Source: Clostridiales bacterium (GTDB lineage Bacteria; Bacillota; Clostridia; Peptostreptococcales; Anaerovoracaceae). From it: a stretch of 9,471 nucleotides of DNA. Position 1 is the stretch's first letter. Every line of letters starts with the position of its first letter. The notes under the pieces are model-generated. The model saw only the letters and a list, made by a program, of their open reading frames with translations, made no database searches and was not told where the DNA came from. The position numbers and the translations under genes are program-made. The stretch spans positions 1 to 9,471 of the forward strand of contig WRFF01000058.1 of the NCBI GenBank assembly GCA_009778945.1, given 5' to 3'. This document shows, in pieces, positions 1 through 6,479 of the stretch.

Positions 1-17
1 AAGGCCCACCACTATGA

Positions 18-52
18 AAAACCGTTAGAATTTTAATAATTCTTTCGGTTTT
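18..52. terminator. AT-rich imperfect hairpin, possible terminator of an upstream gene
   Basis: The outer arms AAAACCG (18-24) and CGGTTTT (46-52) are perfect complements. Inside them, AGAATT (27-32) pairs with AATTCT (38-43) around the loop TTAAT; the two layers are separated by a TT/TT mismatch. The A-run before and T-run after the stem fit a factor-independent terminator that could work in either direction, presumably closing a gene left of the window. The stem is weak because only three G-C pairs lie in the outer arm, so an operator or regulator-binding palindrome is also possible. It ends before the ribosome binding site of the lipoprotein gene. Confidence 0.4.
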
Positions 53-64
53 CTTGATAGGGAC

Positions 65-70
65 AGGAGA
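65..70 (+). promoter_or_regulatory. Ribosome binding site fixing the lipoprotein start
   Basis: AGGAGA lies four bases before the ATG at 75. This decides between that ATG and an in-frame TTG at 54, which has only the hairpin upstream and would put hydrophilic residues before the signal peptide. Confidence 0.7.
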
Positions 71-74
71 AACA

Positions 75-791
75 ATGGCAAGGCGGATTATTGCGATTCT
101 TACGATTCTGATATTGGGCGTGACGGTATTTTCAGCCTGCGGAAAAACAGGAGGCGGGGCGGCGGCCTTCAACACAGGCGCCTGGATGGACGACAAGGCG
201 AACGCGATGCAGTTTCAGTATATCGCTGTCTACGACGGCGACGCCTATTCCGCGGCGGACGAAGCCGACCAGCAATGGATACTCAGCGCGCTGAAGGACG
301 TGAATTTCGACCCCATAGGAGAGATCAGCGATATGCGGCCCGATTTTGCGTTCGCCATGAACGAGCCGTTTTTGTTTTTCGGGTTTACCGAATCGGGCGC
401 GCTGATCGTAAAGGAGCCGAAGGAGACAAGCTACGCATATTATGAGGCAAAAGCGGAGACGTACCCTCAGCTGTCGACGCTTCGGGCCCGCCTTGACGAA
501 ATGCGTCAGGCCAACGCGCAGCCCGGCCTCATTGTGGGCGGCTACAGCGCGGACAGGGACGTGACGCCGGATGACCTGGGAATTTTCCGCCTGGCTATGA
601 AAGGCGCGGGTGCGGACGTGTCCTACGAGCCGACCAGGGTGGCGACCCAGGTGGTGGCGGGCCTGAACTATCGTTTCACCGCGACAGCGACGCCCCGTAC
701 GGGACCCTCGGGAACGTATACGGTACAGATCACCATCTTCAAGCCCTTGCAGGGCGACCCGCAACTGACGAACATTGTGAGAGTGCAGTAA
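75..791 (+). CDS. Lipoprotein with a C-terminal cystatin-like domain
   Basis: The product is 238 residues and I cannot name a characterised homologue. It begins with a lipoprotein signal peptide: Arg3-Arg4, a hydrophobic run at 5-18, and the lipobox FSAC with acylated Cys22, so the mature protein should be anchored on the outer face of the membrane. A Gly/Ala-rich tether follows. Residues about 152-238 resemble a stefin/cystatin: a Gly pair at 155-156 (GGYS) before a predicted helix, the strand-loop TQVVAGLNY with QVVAG at 192-196, and a second hairpin KPLQGDPQLT from 223. In cystatins these three elements form the wedge that enters papain-like cysteine proteases. Residues about 35-145 form a second region of unknown type. 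The role is inferred from motifs only: a surface inhibitor of cysteine proteases, or a cystatin fold used for something else. The MATE gene follows after 33 bases. Confidence 0.8.
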   Translation: MARRIIAILTILILGVTVFSACGKTGGGAAAFNTGAWMDDKANAMQFQYIAVYDGDAYSAADEADQQWILSALKDVNFDPIGEISDMRPDFAFAMNEPFLFFGFTESGALIVKEPKETSYAYYEAKAETYPQLSTLRARLDEMRQANAQPGLIVGGYSADRDVTPDDLGIFRLAMKGAGADVSYEPTRVATQVVAGLNYRFTATATPRTGPSGTYTVQITIFKPLQGDPQLTNIVRVQ

Positions 792-824
792 GGCCTTTCC
801 TCCTTCATTTTTTGTGAGGCGTTG

Positions 825-2195
825 ATGGAAAGGCTGGGGCCGCCGCAGGGCGGCGAAGAAAATCTGCTCCGGAAACTGGTCCGCGTGGGGCTGCCCATCG
901 CGGGGCAGAGCCTGTTTGCGTCTTCCCTGTCGCTCATAGACAATCTGATGGTCGGGCACCTCGGCGAGGCGGAACTTGCCACGGTTGGGCTCGCCGGGCA
1001 ATTTAGTTTCGTATTTTGGATGGTGCTGTATGGGTTTACGGGCGGTACGATCACCTATATGGCGCAGTTCTTCGGAAAGAAAGACATGGCGAGTATCCGC
1101 CGGGTTATCGGGATCTCGGCTACTTTTTCGTTTGCGATCGGCGTCGTTTTTTTCTGTGTCAGCTTCTTCGCGCCGGGCGCTGTCATGGGGATCTTTACGA
1201 ATATCCCGGAAATCATCGAGATGGGCAAACCATTCGTGCACAGGACGGCCGTTATCTTCCTTACATTGGGCATTGTGGTGCCGCTGACCGCAAGCCTCAA
1301 GGCGACGCAGCAGACGCATATCCCGCTGAAGATCAGCGTTGTCGCTTTCTCCGTCAATACGGTTCTTGGCATCCTGCTCATCAACGGATTTTTTGGCGCC
1401 CCGAAGATGGGAATTATGGGTGCGGCGGCAGCGATCATTGTGTCCCGCTGCCTGGAGCTTGCGCTTTATCTGATCGTGATTTTCGTCAGGAAGAACGCAA
1501 TCGCCGGCCCGCTGCGTGAATTTTTCGGCTGGACGCGGACGCTCGTCCTGCGTGTGCTCGCGAACGCCGTGCCGACGATGGCCAACGAAACGCTCTGGGC
1601 CGCAGGCACGGCGCTGTACAGCGCGGCGTACGGACGCATGGGCGTCACGGAATTCGCCGCCGTACAGGCCGGAAATACGATCTTCAATATCTTTTCGCTC
1701 GCCTGTTTTGCCATCGGGGATGCGATGCTCATCCTTTGCGGCGAGCAGCTCGGGCGCGAGGAAAAGAACGCGGCGTATGATACGGCAAAACGCATCCTGA
1801 AAATCGGGATGCTGATCGCCGCGGCCTGTGGCGCCGTTCTGATCGTGACCGCACAATTTTTAGTGAAACTATTTAATTTCACAGACCTCGGTGACCATTA
1901 CGCGATCCTGATCCTCGTGGTCTACGGCGTGACGCTCTTTGTCAAGGTGCATAATGCTTCCATCGTCGTCGGCGCGCTGCGCGCGGGCGGCGATACGCGC
2001 GTCGGGATGTTGATTGACATAGGATCGGTCTGGTGCATCGGCGTGCCGCTTGCTTTCCTCGGCGCGCTCGTATTCGGCGTGCCTGTTTATATCGTCGTGC
2101 TCCTGGTACAGACGGAAGAGATCGTGAAATTTTTTGTCATGCGGTGGCGTTTCCGTTCGCGCATCTGGCTCAAGGATCTTGTGGAAGACCTATAA
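825..2195 (+). CDS. MATE-family efflux transporter
   Basis: The product is 456 residues, the usual size for a multi-antimicrobial extrusion protein, an inner-membrane antiporter that exports drugs or metabolites in exchange for Na+ or H+. Seen directly: about twelve hydrophobic segments; an N-terminal family signature (residues about 41-55, NLMVGHLGEAELATVG, then a glycine-rich membrane helix); at the midpoint the start of the second half, VPTMANETLWAAGTALYSA, as in bacterial MATE proteins; and near the C-terminus the conserved GDTR at 389-392 followed by two helices and a basic tail. The ATG at 825 is preferred to an adjacent TTG at 822 because GTGAGG (814-819) is well placed for it. The substrate cannot be read from sequence. 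It may be co-transcribed with the lipoprotein gene. The family call is firm; the subfamily is not assigned. Confidence 0.93.
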   Translation: MERLGPPQGGEENLLRKLVRVGLPIAGQSLFASSLSLIDNLMVGHLGEAELATVGLAGQFSFVFWMVLYGFTGGTITYMAQFFGKKDMASIRRVIGISATFSFAIGVVFFCVSFFAPGAVMGIFTNIPEIIEMGKPFVHRTAVIFLTLGIVVPLTASLKATQQTHIPLKISVVAFSVNTVLGILLINGFFGAPKMGIMGAAAAIIVSRCLELALYLIVIFVRKNAIAGPLREFFGWTRTLVLRVLANAVPTMANETLWAAGTALYSAAYGRMGVTEFAAVQAGNTIFNIFSLACFAIGDAMLILCGEQLGREEKNAAYDTAKRILKIGMLIAAACGAVLIVTAQFLVKLFNFTDLGDHYAILILVVYGVTLFVKVHNASIVVGALRAGGDTRVGMLIDIGSVWCIGVPLAFLGALVFGVPVYIVVLLVQTEEIVKFFVMRWRFRSRIWLKDLVEDL

Positions 2196-2238
2196 GGGAA
2201 ACGCTGATTGAAGAAAAAAGAAAATAGCGGCCGGCGTT

Positions 2239-2249
2239 GTATATATACT
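2239..2249 (+). promoter_or_regulatory. Possible -10 box inside a palindrome upstream of dnaG
   Basis: TATACT at 2244-2249 matches five of six bases of the -10 consensus and overlaps a perfect 10-base palindrome, GTATATATAC (2239-2248). A start of transcription near 2256 would give a leader of roughly 30 bases before the primase ATG. No good -35 element lies 16-18 bases upstream; the nearest TTGAAG (2208-2213) is too far away. This is therefore a weak candidate. If real, it would let the dnaG-rpoD genes be transcribed independently of the exporter. Confidence 0.3.
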
Positions 2250-2287
2250 ATGGCGGGTCATGGGTGACGTCCGCCACAAACGCACAG

Positions 2288-4069
2288 ATGAACATTTCGG
2301 TAGCCGAGCAGATCAAAGAAAAAGTAGATATCGTGGATGCGGTCGGCAGGGTTGTGGCTTTGAAAAAGCAGGGCCGCGCCTCGTCAGGGCTGTGTCCGTT
2401 TCATAATGAATCCGGCCCCTCGTTTTATGTGTACGAGGACAGCCAGTCTTACTATTGCTTTGGCTGCCGCGCTTACGGCGATGTTATCCGCTTTTACGAG
2501 CAATATTACCATTTGGACTTCCGGGACGCCTGTGAGCGCCTCGGCGCAGAATACGGAATTACGCTCGATTGGGGGCGCGGGCGGTTCGCGGCGGCGGATC
2601 GCCGCCGGGACGCGCTTTATGAGGTCAACGCGGAAGCTGCAAACCATTATTACCGCGCCATCCGCAAAGAAGGGAATCCCGGTCTCGTTTATCTGTTGGG
2701 CCGCGGGGTCGGCGCGGAAACGATTAAATCCTTCGGGATCGGTTACGCGGATGAGAGCGGCCGGTCGTTTGCAGGCGCGCTTGCGGGCGATGCGGAAAAG
2801 ACGGCGGCGGCCCAGGAAGTCGGCCTGATCGACATGTATGGCGGAGAATACCGGGACAGGTACCGTGGGCGCGTGATGTTTCCGATTGTAAATACGCGCG
2901 GCAAAGTGATCGGTTTTGGCGGGCGCGATATCACGGGCGCGCCGAAAACGGCGAAATATATCAATTCCAAAGACTCACGGGCGTTTTCCAAAGGGAGCAA
3001 TCTCTTCGCTTTGAACCGGGCGCAGAACAGCATTCGCGAGCATGGCTGCGCAATCCTCGTAGAGGGATATATGGATGCCATTGCGCTGCATGTACAGGGC
3101 GTGACCCATGCGGTCGCGCAGCTTGGCACGGCGCTGACGGCCCAGCAGGCCAGGCTCTTATCCCGGTATACGAAAAATATTATTCTGTCACTGGATAATG
3201 ATGAGGCGGGACAAAAGGCCGCGGAGGAAAATGCGCGGATTCTGCGCGAAGCGGACTTGAAAGTGCGTGTGCTTACGCTGAACGATGCGAAGGACCCGGA
3301 CGAGTATATCCGAAAATTCGGACGGGCGGCGTTTGACGCCGCGGCGAAAAGCGCGGCGCCTGTCACGGCGTTCCGGCTTGAACGGCTGCGCAGCCGGTTT
3401 GGGACGGGCGATCCCGAAAGTTTGTCGGATTTTCTGAAGGAAGCGGCCAAAATGCTCGCCGCGCTCGAACCGGTGGAGGCGGAGCTCTACGCAAAAAAAC
3501 TGGCGCAGGATACGGGGATTTCGGAAGGCGCCATCCTTTCGCAGATCCGGCAGAACCGTCAAAAGGCGGAGGAAGCGCCGCGCGCCGTGCGCCGGCAGTC
3601 CGTACCGAAGCGACAGAACGGCGGAACTTATGACGCCTTGCTTGCGGAGATGTTGGCTTATCCGCTGAAATCGGCGCGGCATACCCCGCGCGTGGAAGCT
3701 TGCCGGCAGTTCTTTGCGGAATCGGTCTATGCGCCGATTTTTGCGGCGATTACCGACGCGGAACAAACCGCCTCGGGTGAAATCGATACGGAACGGCTGC
3801 GTGAGCTCCCCGCCGACGAGGATACCGCGCTGCTTGATACAGTGCTTCGATGTGCGGAACATCCGGGCGCCTGGTCGGAGCAGGCGCTCGAAGAATTGAT
3901 CCGCAAGACGGAGGTCGAGATGCTGCGGCGCAAAGAGGCGGATCTGCGGGACGTTTTGGAGCAGGAAGAACCGGATGCGGAGATACTTTTAGAATTGGAC
4001 GGGCTGTTGAAACGGATCAAGACACTGGAAGATGAAAACCGGCGGGCGACGGACAGCATCCCCGCTTGA
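2288..4069 (+). CDS. dnaG: DNA primase DnaG
   Basis: DnaG makes the short RNA primers for replication, working with the DnaB-type helicase. The 593-residue product has the family layout and length. An N-terminal zinc-binding domain has ligands Cys36, His39, Cys57 and Cys60 (CPFH, 17 residues, CFGC). The RNA polymerase domain includes RVMFPIVN from 195. The Toprim catalytic core has EGYMD (259-263) and the acidic pair Asp303/Asp305 in LSLDNDEAG, followed by KDPDEYI. The C-terminal part is charged, helical and poorly conserved, as expected for the helicase-interaction domain. The start is uncertain: ATG 2288 gives a normal N-terminus but no clear Shine-Dalgarno; in-frame GTG 2264 and TTG 2237 would add 8 or 17 residues unlike other primases, and the latter overlaps a possible -10 box. 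rpoD begins 7 bases after the stop, the classic Bacillota arrangement. Confidence 0.96.
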   Translation: MNISVAEQIKEKVDIVDAVGRVVALKKQGRASSGLCPFHNESGPSFYVYEDSQSYYCFGCRAYGDVIRFYEQYYHLDFRDACERLGAEYGITLDWGRGRFAAADRRRDALYEVNAEAANHYYRAIRKEGNPGLVYLLGRGVGAETIKSFGIGYADESGRSFAGALAGDAEKTAAAQEVGLIDMYGGEYRDRYRGRVMFPIVNTRGKVIGFGGRDITGAPKTAKYINSKDSRAFSKGSNLFALNRAQNSIREHGCAILVEGYMDAIALHVQGVTHAVAQLGTALTAQQARLLSRYTKNIILSLDNDEAGQKAAEENARILREADLKVRVLTLNDAKDPDEYIRKFGRAAFDAAAKSAAPVTAFRLERLRSRFGTGDPESLSDFLKEAAKMLAALEPVEAELYAKKLAQDTGISEGAILSQIRQNRQKAEEAPRAVRRQSVPKRQNGGTYDALLAEMLAYPLKSARHTPRVEACRQFFAESVYAPIFAAITDAEQTASGEIDTERLRELPADEDTALLDTVLRCAEHPGAWSEQALEELIRKTEVEMLRRKEADLRDVLEQEEPDAEILLELDGLLKRIKTLEDENRRATDSIPA

Positions 4070-4076
4070 GGCCGGC

Positions 4077-5924
4077 ATGAAGAGAAAGGACGAAACACAA
4101 GTGAGTTTGGACGATGTGGATGCAAGAGAAATAAAATCGGTAGAAGAGTCGTTGGAGGATTTCCTCCAAAAAGCGGTGCTTCGGGGATCTGTAAACGAGA
4201 ATGAGATCTATGACAGCCTCAGTCAATATGAGGTTGACCCGGATCAATACGACCTGTTCTTTGAACGCCTGACGGCAAGCGGCGTCGTGATTCATTCCGG
4301 CGACGATGAAGAACCGGAGGATTACGAACTGCGCGAATTGGAGGTCGAAAAGGAAGACGATCTGAAAAAGGACATCACTGCGGCCAAATTCGGGATTGAG
4401 CCTGCGCTGTCGCGTGAGATGTCCGTAGATGACCCCGTGCGCATGTACCTGAAGGAGATCGGGTCGGTGCCGCTGCTCACCGCGGATGAGGAAGTCGAAC
4501 TTGCCAAACAGATGGAAGCCGGCATGCGGGCAAAGGAGGCGCTTGTGGAATCAAGCCTGCGGAAAGTCGTCGAAATCGCGAAAGCGCAAGCGGACGAGGA
4601 GAACGCTTTCACCGATTTGCTTCAGATCGGTGAGTACAGCCTTGTCGTTGCTGTCGAGCGTGCCGCGGACCTGAAAGACTCCACGTGGCTGGAGTCGTAC
4701 GCGGTATTTCTGATCCAGCGCGCAATGGAGTACTACAAACAGGATCCGGAACATATTGCGCCGATCAATGCGTGTTACTGCGATTATTTGAACAAAAGGG
4801 TGCGTCTCCAGAGCGAATTGCTCAAAGGGTCGGCGTGCCTTGCGGACGACGAGAGCGTGCGGGAGCTCGAGAACCATACGGATCGTTCAAGCAAGGATGA
4901 GCGGGACAGCGTAAAGCACTATTTTGAAAAACTTAAGGAAGCGCTGCCGTTGGAGATCTTGGTAAAAGATGTGAACGCGCTTGAACGGGCGGGATTGATC
5001 GAAGAACGCCCGAACGCAAAGCGGCTTGCGGAGATGGCGAAAGAAAAGAGACCGGCGCGCCGCAGGAAGCTCGGCGCCGTGACAGGCCCAAAGGGCGTGA
5101 GGCTCGACGCCTTTCATAAGGATTATTTGAAGCGCGTTTCACAGACGCAGCCGATCGACGCGTTTACCGCACAGGGGCTGATTGAGGAGATGGAGATCGG
5201 CAGGCGCGCGCAGGAACGGCTCTGCGAAGCCAACCTTCGCCTTGTGGTCAGCATTGCGAAACGGTACATAGGGCGCGGGATGCTTTTTCCGGATCTGATT
5301 CAGGAGGGGAATTTCGGGCTGATTCGCGCGGTTGACAAATTTCAGTGGCAGAAAGGTTTCAAATTCAGCACCTACGCAACCTGGTGGATCCGCCAGGCTA
5401 TCACGCGTGCGATCGCGGACCAGGCGCGCACGATCCGGATACCGGTGCATATGGTGGAGACGATCAATAAGCAGATCCGCGTTCAGCGGCAGCTCCTGCA
5501 GGAACTCGGGCGCGATCCGACGCCGGCGGAAATTGCGGAAGAGATGGATATCACCGAGACGAAGGTGCGTGAAATCCAAAAGATCTCACAGGAGCCGGTC
5601 TCGCTCGAAACGCCGATCGGCGAAGAGGAAGACAGCCATCTGGGGGATTTCATTCCGGACGAGGAAGTGCCTGCGCCGGACGTCGCGGCCTCGTATTCGC
5701 TGCTGAAGGAACAGTTGCGCGAGGTCCTCGATACGCTGACAGAACGGGAACGCAAGGTGCTGATCCTGCGCTTCGGGTTGGAGGACGGACGTCAGCGCAC
5801 GCTCGAGGAAGTGGGCAAACGTTTCGATGTCACACGCGAACGTATCCGGCAGATCGAGGCGAAGGCGCTGCGCAAACTGCGGCATCCTTCGCGCAGTAAG
5901 AAGCTGCGGGATTATCTGGAATAG
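4077..5924 (+). CDS. rpoD: Primary sigma factor RpoD (sigma-70/SigA) with a duplicated region 2-3
   Basis: This is the housekeeping sigma factor that directs RNA polymerase to -35/-10 promoters. In the 615-residue product, region 1.1 lies at about 20-75. Region 1.2 starts at 119 (DPVRMYLKEIG). Canonical region 2 spans 372-453 and includes RYIGRGM, DLIQEGN and FSTYATWWIRQAIT. Region 3 starts at 454 (RIPVHMVETINK). Region 4 covers about 544-615, with the -35 helix-turn-helix near 575-600 (TLEEVGKRF, RERIRQIE). Everything from 372 on is close to Bacillus SigA. The oddity is about 226 extra residues between regions 1.2 and 2.1, the first half of which is a decayed copy of regions 1.2-2-3 (see the repeat entries). 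I chose ATG 4077, just after the primase stop; GTG 4101, ten bases after AAAGGA, is a real alternative. ATG 4032 inside dnaG lacks a spaced ribosome binding site. The frame is open throughout, so this is not a pseudogene. Confidence 0.96.
   Translation: MKRKDETQVSLDDVDAREIKSVEESLEDFLQKAVLRGSVNENEIYDSLSQYEVDPDQYDLFFERLTASGVVIHSGDDEEPEDYELRELEVEKEDDLKKDITAAKFGIEPALSREMSVDDPVRMYLKEIGSVPLLTADEEVELAKQMEAGMRAKEALVESSLRKVVEIAKAQADEENAFTDLLQIGEYSLVVAVERAADLKDSTWLESYAVFLIQRAMEYYKQDPEHIAPINACYCDYLNKRVRLQSELLKGSACLADDESVRELENHTDRSSKDERDSVKHYFEKLKEALPLEILVKDVNALERAGLIEERPNAKRLAEMAKEKRPARRRKLGAVTGPKGVRLDAFHKDYLKRVSQTQPIDAFTAQGLIEEMEIGRRAQERLCEANLRLVVSIAKRYIGRGMLFPDLIQEGNFGLIRAVDKFQWQKGFKFSTYATWWIRQAITRAIADQARTIRIPVHMVETINKQIRVQRQLLQELGRDPTPAEIAEEMDITETKVREIQKISQEPVSLETPIGEEEDSHLGDFIPDEEVPAPDVAASYSLLKEQLREVLDTLTERERKVLILRFGLEDGRQRTLEEVGKRFDVTRERIRQIEAKALRKLRHPSRSKKLRDYLE
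4446..4823 (+). repeat. Internal protein repeat, unit 1: canonical end of region 1.2 plus decayed sigma regions 2 and 3
   Basis: Residues 124-249 of RpoD align with residues 350-474 at an offset of 226 codons, shifting to 225 after one single-residue indel. By hand I count about 41 identities in 125 aligned positions. Conserved pairs include YLK/YLK, MEAGMRAKEAL/MEIGRRAQERL, LRKVVEIAK/LRLVVSIAK, FTDLLQIG/FPDLIQEG, SYAVFLIQRA/TYATWWIRQA and LNKRVRLQSELL/INKQIRVQRQLL. In unit 1 the RYIGRGM stretch is replaced by AQADEEN. Positions matching E. coli W433, W434, Q437 and T440 become F, L, R and E, so -10 recognition should be lost. D403 and Q406 equivalents are kept, but E407 becomes I. Confidence 0.8.
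5124..5498 (+). repeat. Internal protein repeat, unit 2: decayed region 1.2 plus canonical sigma regions 2 and 3
   Basis: Residues 350-474 of RpoD form the functional copy. From residue 372 on, it matches the standard primary sigma sequence. The 22 residues before that (YLKRVSQTQPIDAFTAQG and on) have exactly the length of the region 1.2 segment of unit 1 but keep only about five of its residues up to the conserved Met-Glu. The region-1.2 residues that contact the promoter discriminator are therefore supplied only by unit 1. Confidence 0.75.
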
Positions 5925-5941
5925 ACGGGATTCTGCGGCGG

Positions 5942-6472
5942 ATGAGGAAGAAACTATCTCCGCGCCTCCTCGCGATGGCGCATCATGTGAAGGCAGGCGA
6001 ACGGATCGCCGATATCGGTTCGGACCACGCCTATCTGCCGCGGTATCTGGTCGCGGGCGGAATTTCACCGCATGCGATCCTGACGGATGCGCGCCCCGGG
6101 CCGCTTGCGCGGGCCAAGGCGGGCGCGGAGTTGGAGGCGCAGCCGGATCTTTTCGATTTGCGGCTTGGGGACGGCCTTGAACCGCTCCGGAACGGCGAAG
6201 TCGAAACAGTCGTTGTCGCGGGTATGGGAGGAGATACGATCGCGGCGATTCTTGCCGCCGATCCCGAAAAAGCGGGCAGCTTTCCCAAATATATCCTTCA
6301 GCCCCGTACAAAAACCGAAGTGCTGCGCGACTGGATCGCCCGGTCAGGGTGGTCGCTGCTTGCGGATGAGACGGTAGAGGAGCGGGGGCGCGCCTGCGTG
6401 ATCCTTGTGGCGGCCCCAAAAAACGGGAATACGGGAAAGGCGGGGCCGAAGGCCGCAGTTTTTGGCAGTTAG
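5942..6472 (+). CDS. trmK: tRNA (adenine22-N1)-methyltransferase TrmK, short form
   Basis: TrmK (YqfN in Bacillus) uses S-adenosylmethionine to methylate N1 of adenine 22 in certain tRNAs. The 176-residue product shows the family landmarks: LSPRL near the N-terminus, the SAM-binding motif ADIGSDHAYLP at 23-33, the AGMGG motif at 93-97, and YILQPRTKTEVLRDWI further on, then the closing strand ILVAAP. Its place directly after rpoD is the usual one in Bacillota. The product is about 60 residues shorter than Bacillus TrmK (about 240): it stops after the Rossmann-like domain and a Gly/Ala/Pro/Lys-rich tail, and lacks the C-terminal helical coiled-coil domain thought to help bind tRNA. No lost coding frame for that domain is visible, since the next gene starts 7 bases after the stop. 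No strong ribosome binding site precedes ATG 5942. yqfO, the common neighbour, is absent. Confidence 0.88.
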   Translation: MRKKLSPRLLAMAHHVKAGERIADIGSDHAYLPRYLVAGGISPHAILTDARPGPLARAKAGAELEAQPDLFDLRLGDGLEPLRNGEVETVVVAGMGGDTIAAILAADPEKAGSFPKYILQPRTKTEVLRDWIARSGWSLLADETVEERGRACVILVAAPKNGNTGKAGPKAAVFGS

Positions 6473-6479
6473 GGCGATT

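Noticed and set aside
838..856. Small GC-rich inverted repeat CGCCG/CGGCG near the start of the MATE gene
   Set aside because: Five-base arms in GC-rich coding DNA are expected by chance, and there is no T-run after it.
132..1856. A 574-codon open frame on the - strand opposite the lipoprotein and MATE genes
   Set aside because: Its product is rich in Arg, His and Asp, with no domain or membrane pattern, and it lies fully antisense to two well-supported genes. GC-rich third positions in the real genes remove stop codons on the other strand.
2033..2227. A 64-codon frame at the end of the MATE gene running into the spacer
   Set aside because: Mostly inside the MATE coding sequence in another frame, with Arg-rich composition and no ribosome binding site.
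2586..2606. GC-rich inverted repeat GGCGGC/GCCGCC in dnaG
   Set aside because: Lies in conserved coding sequence encoding an Ala/Arg-rich stretch; the base composition explains it.
4032..4076. A longer rpoD starting at ATG 4032 inside dnaG
   Set aside because: The 15 added residues are unlike sigma factors and have no correctly spaced ribosome binding site; ATG 4077 sits naturally after the primase stop.
5586..6419. A 277-codon - strand frame across the rpoD/trmK junction
   Set aside because: It is Arg/Pro-rich with no recognisable motif, and is antisense to conserved sigma region 4 and the TrmK catalytic domain.
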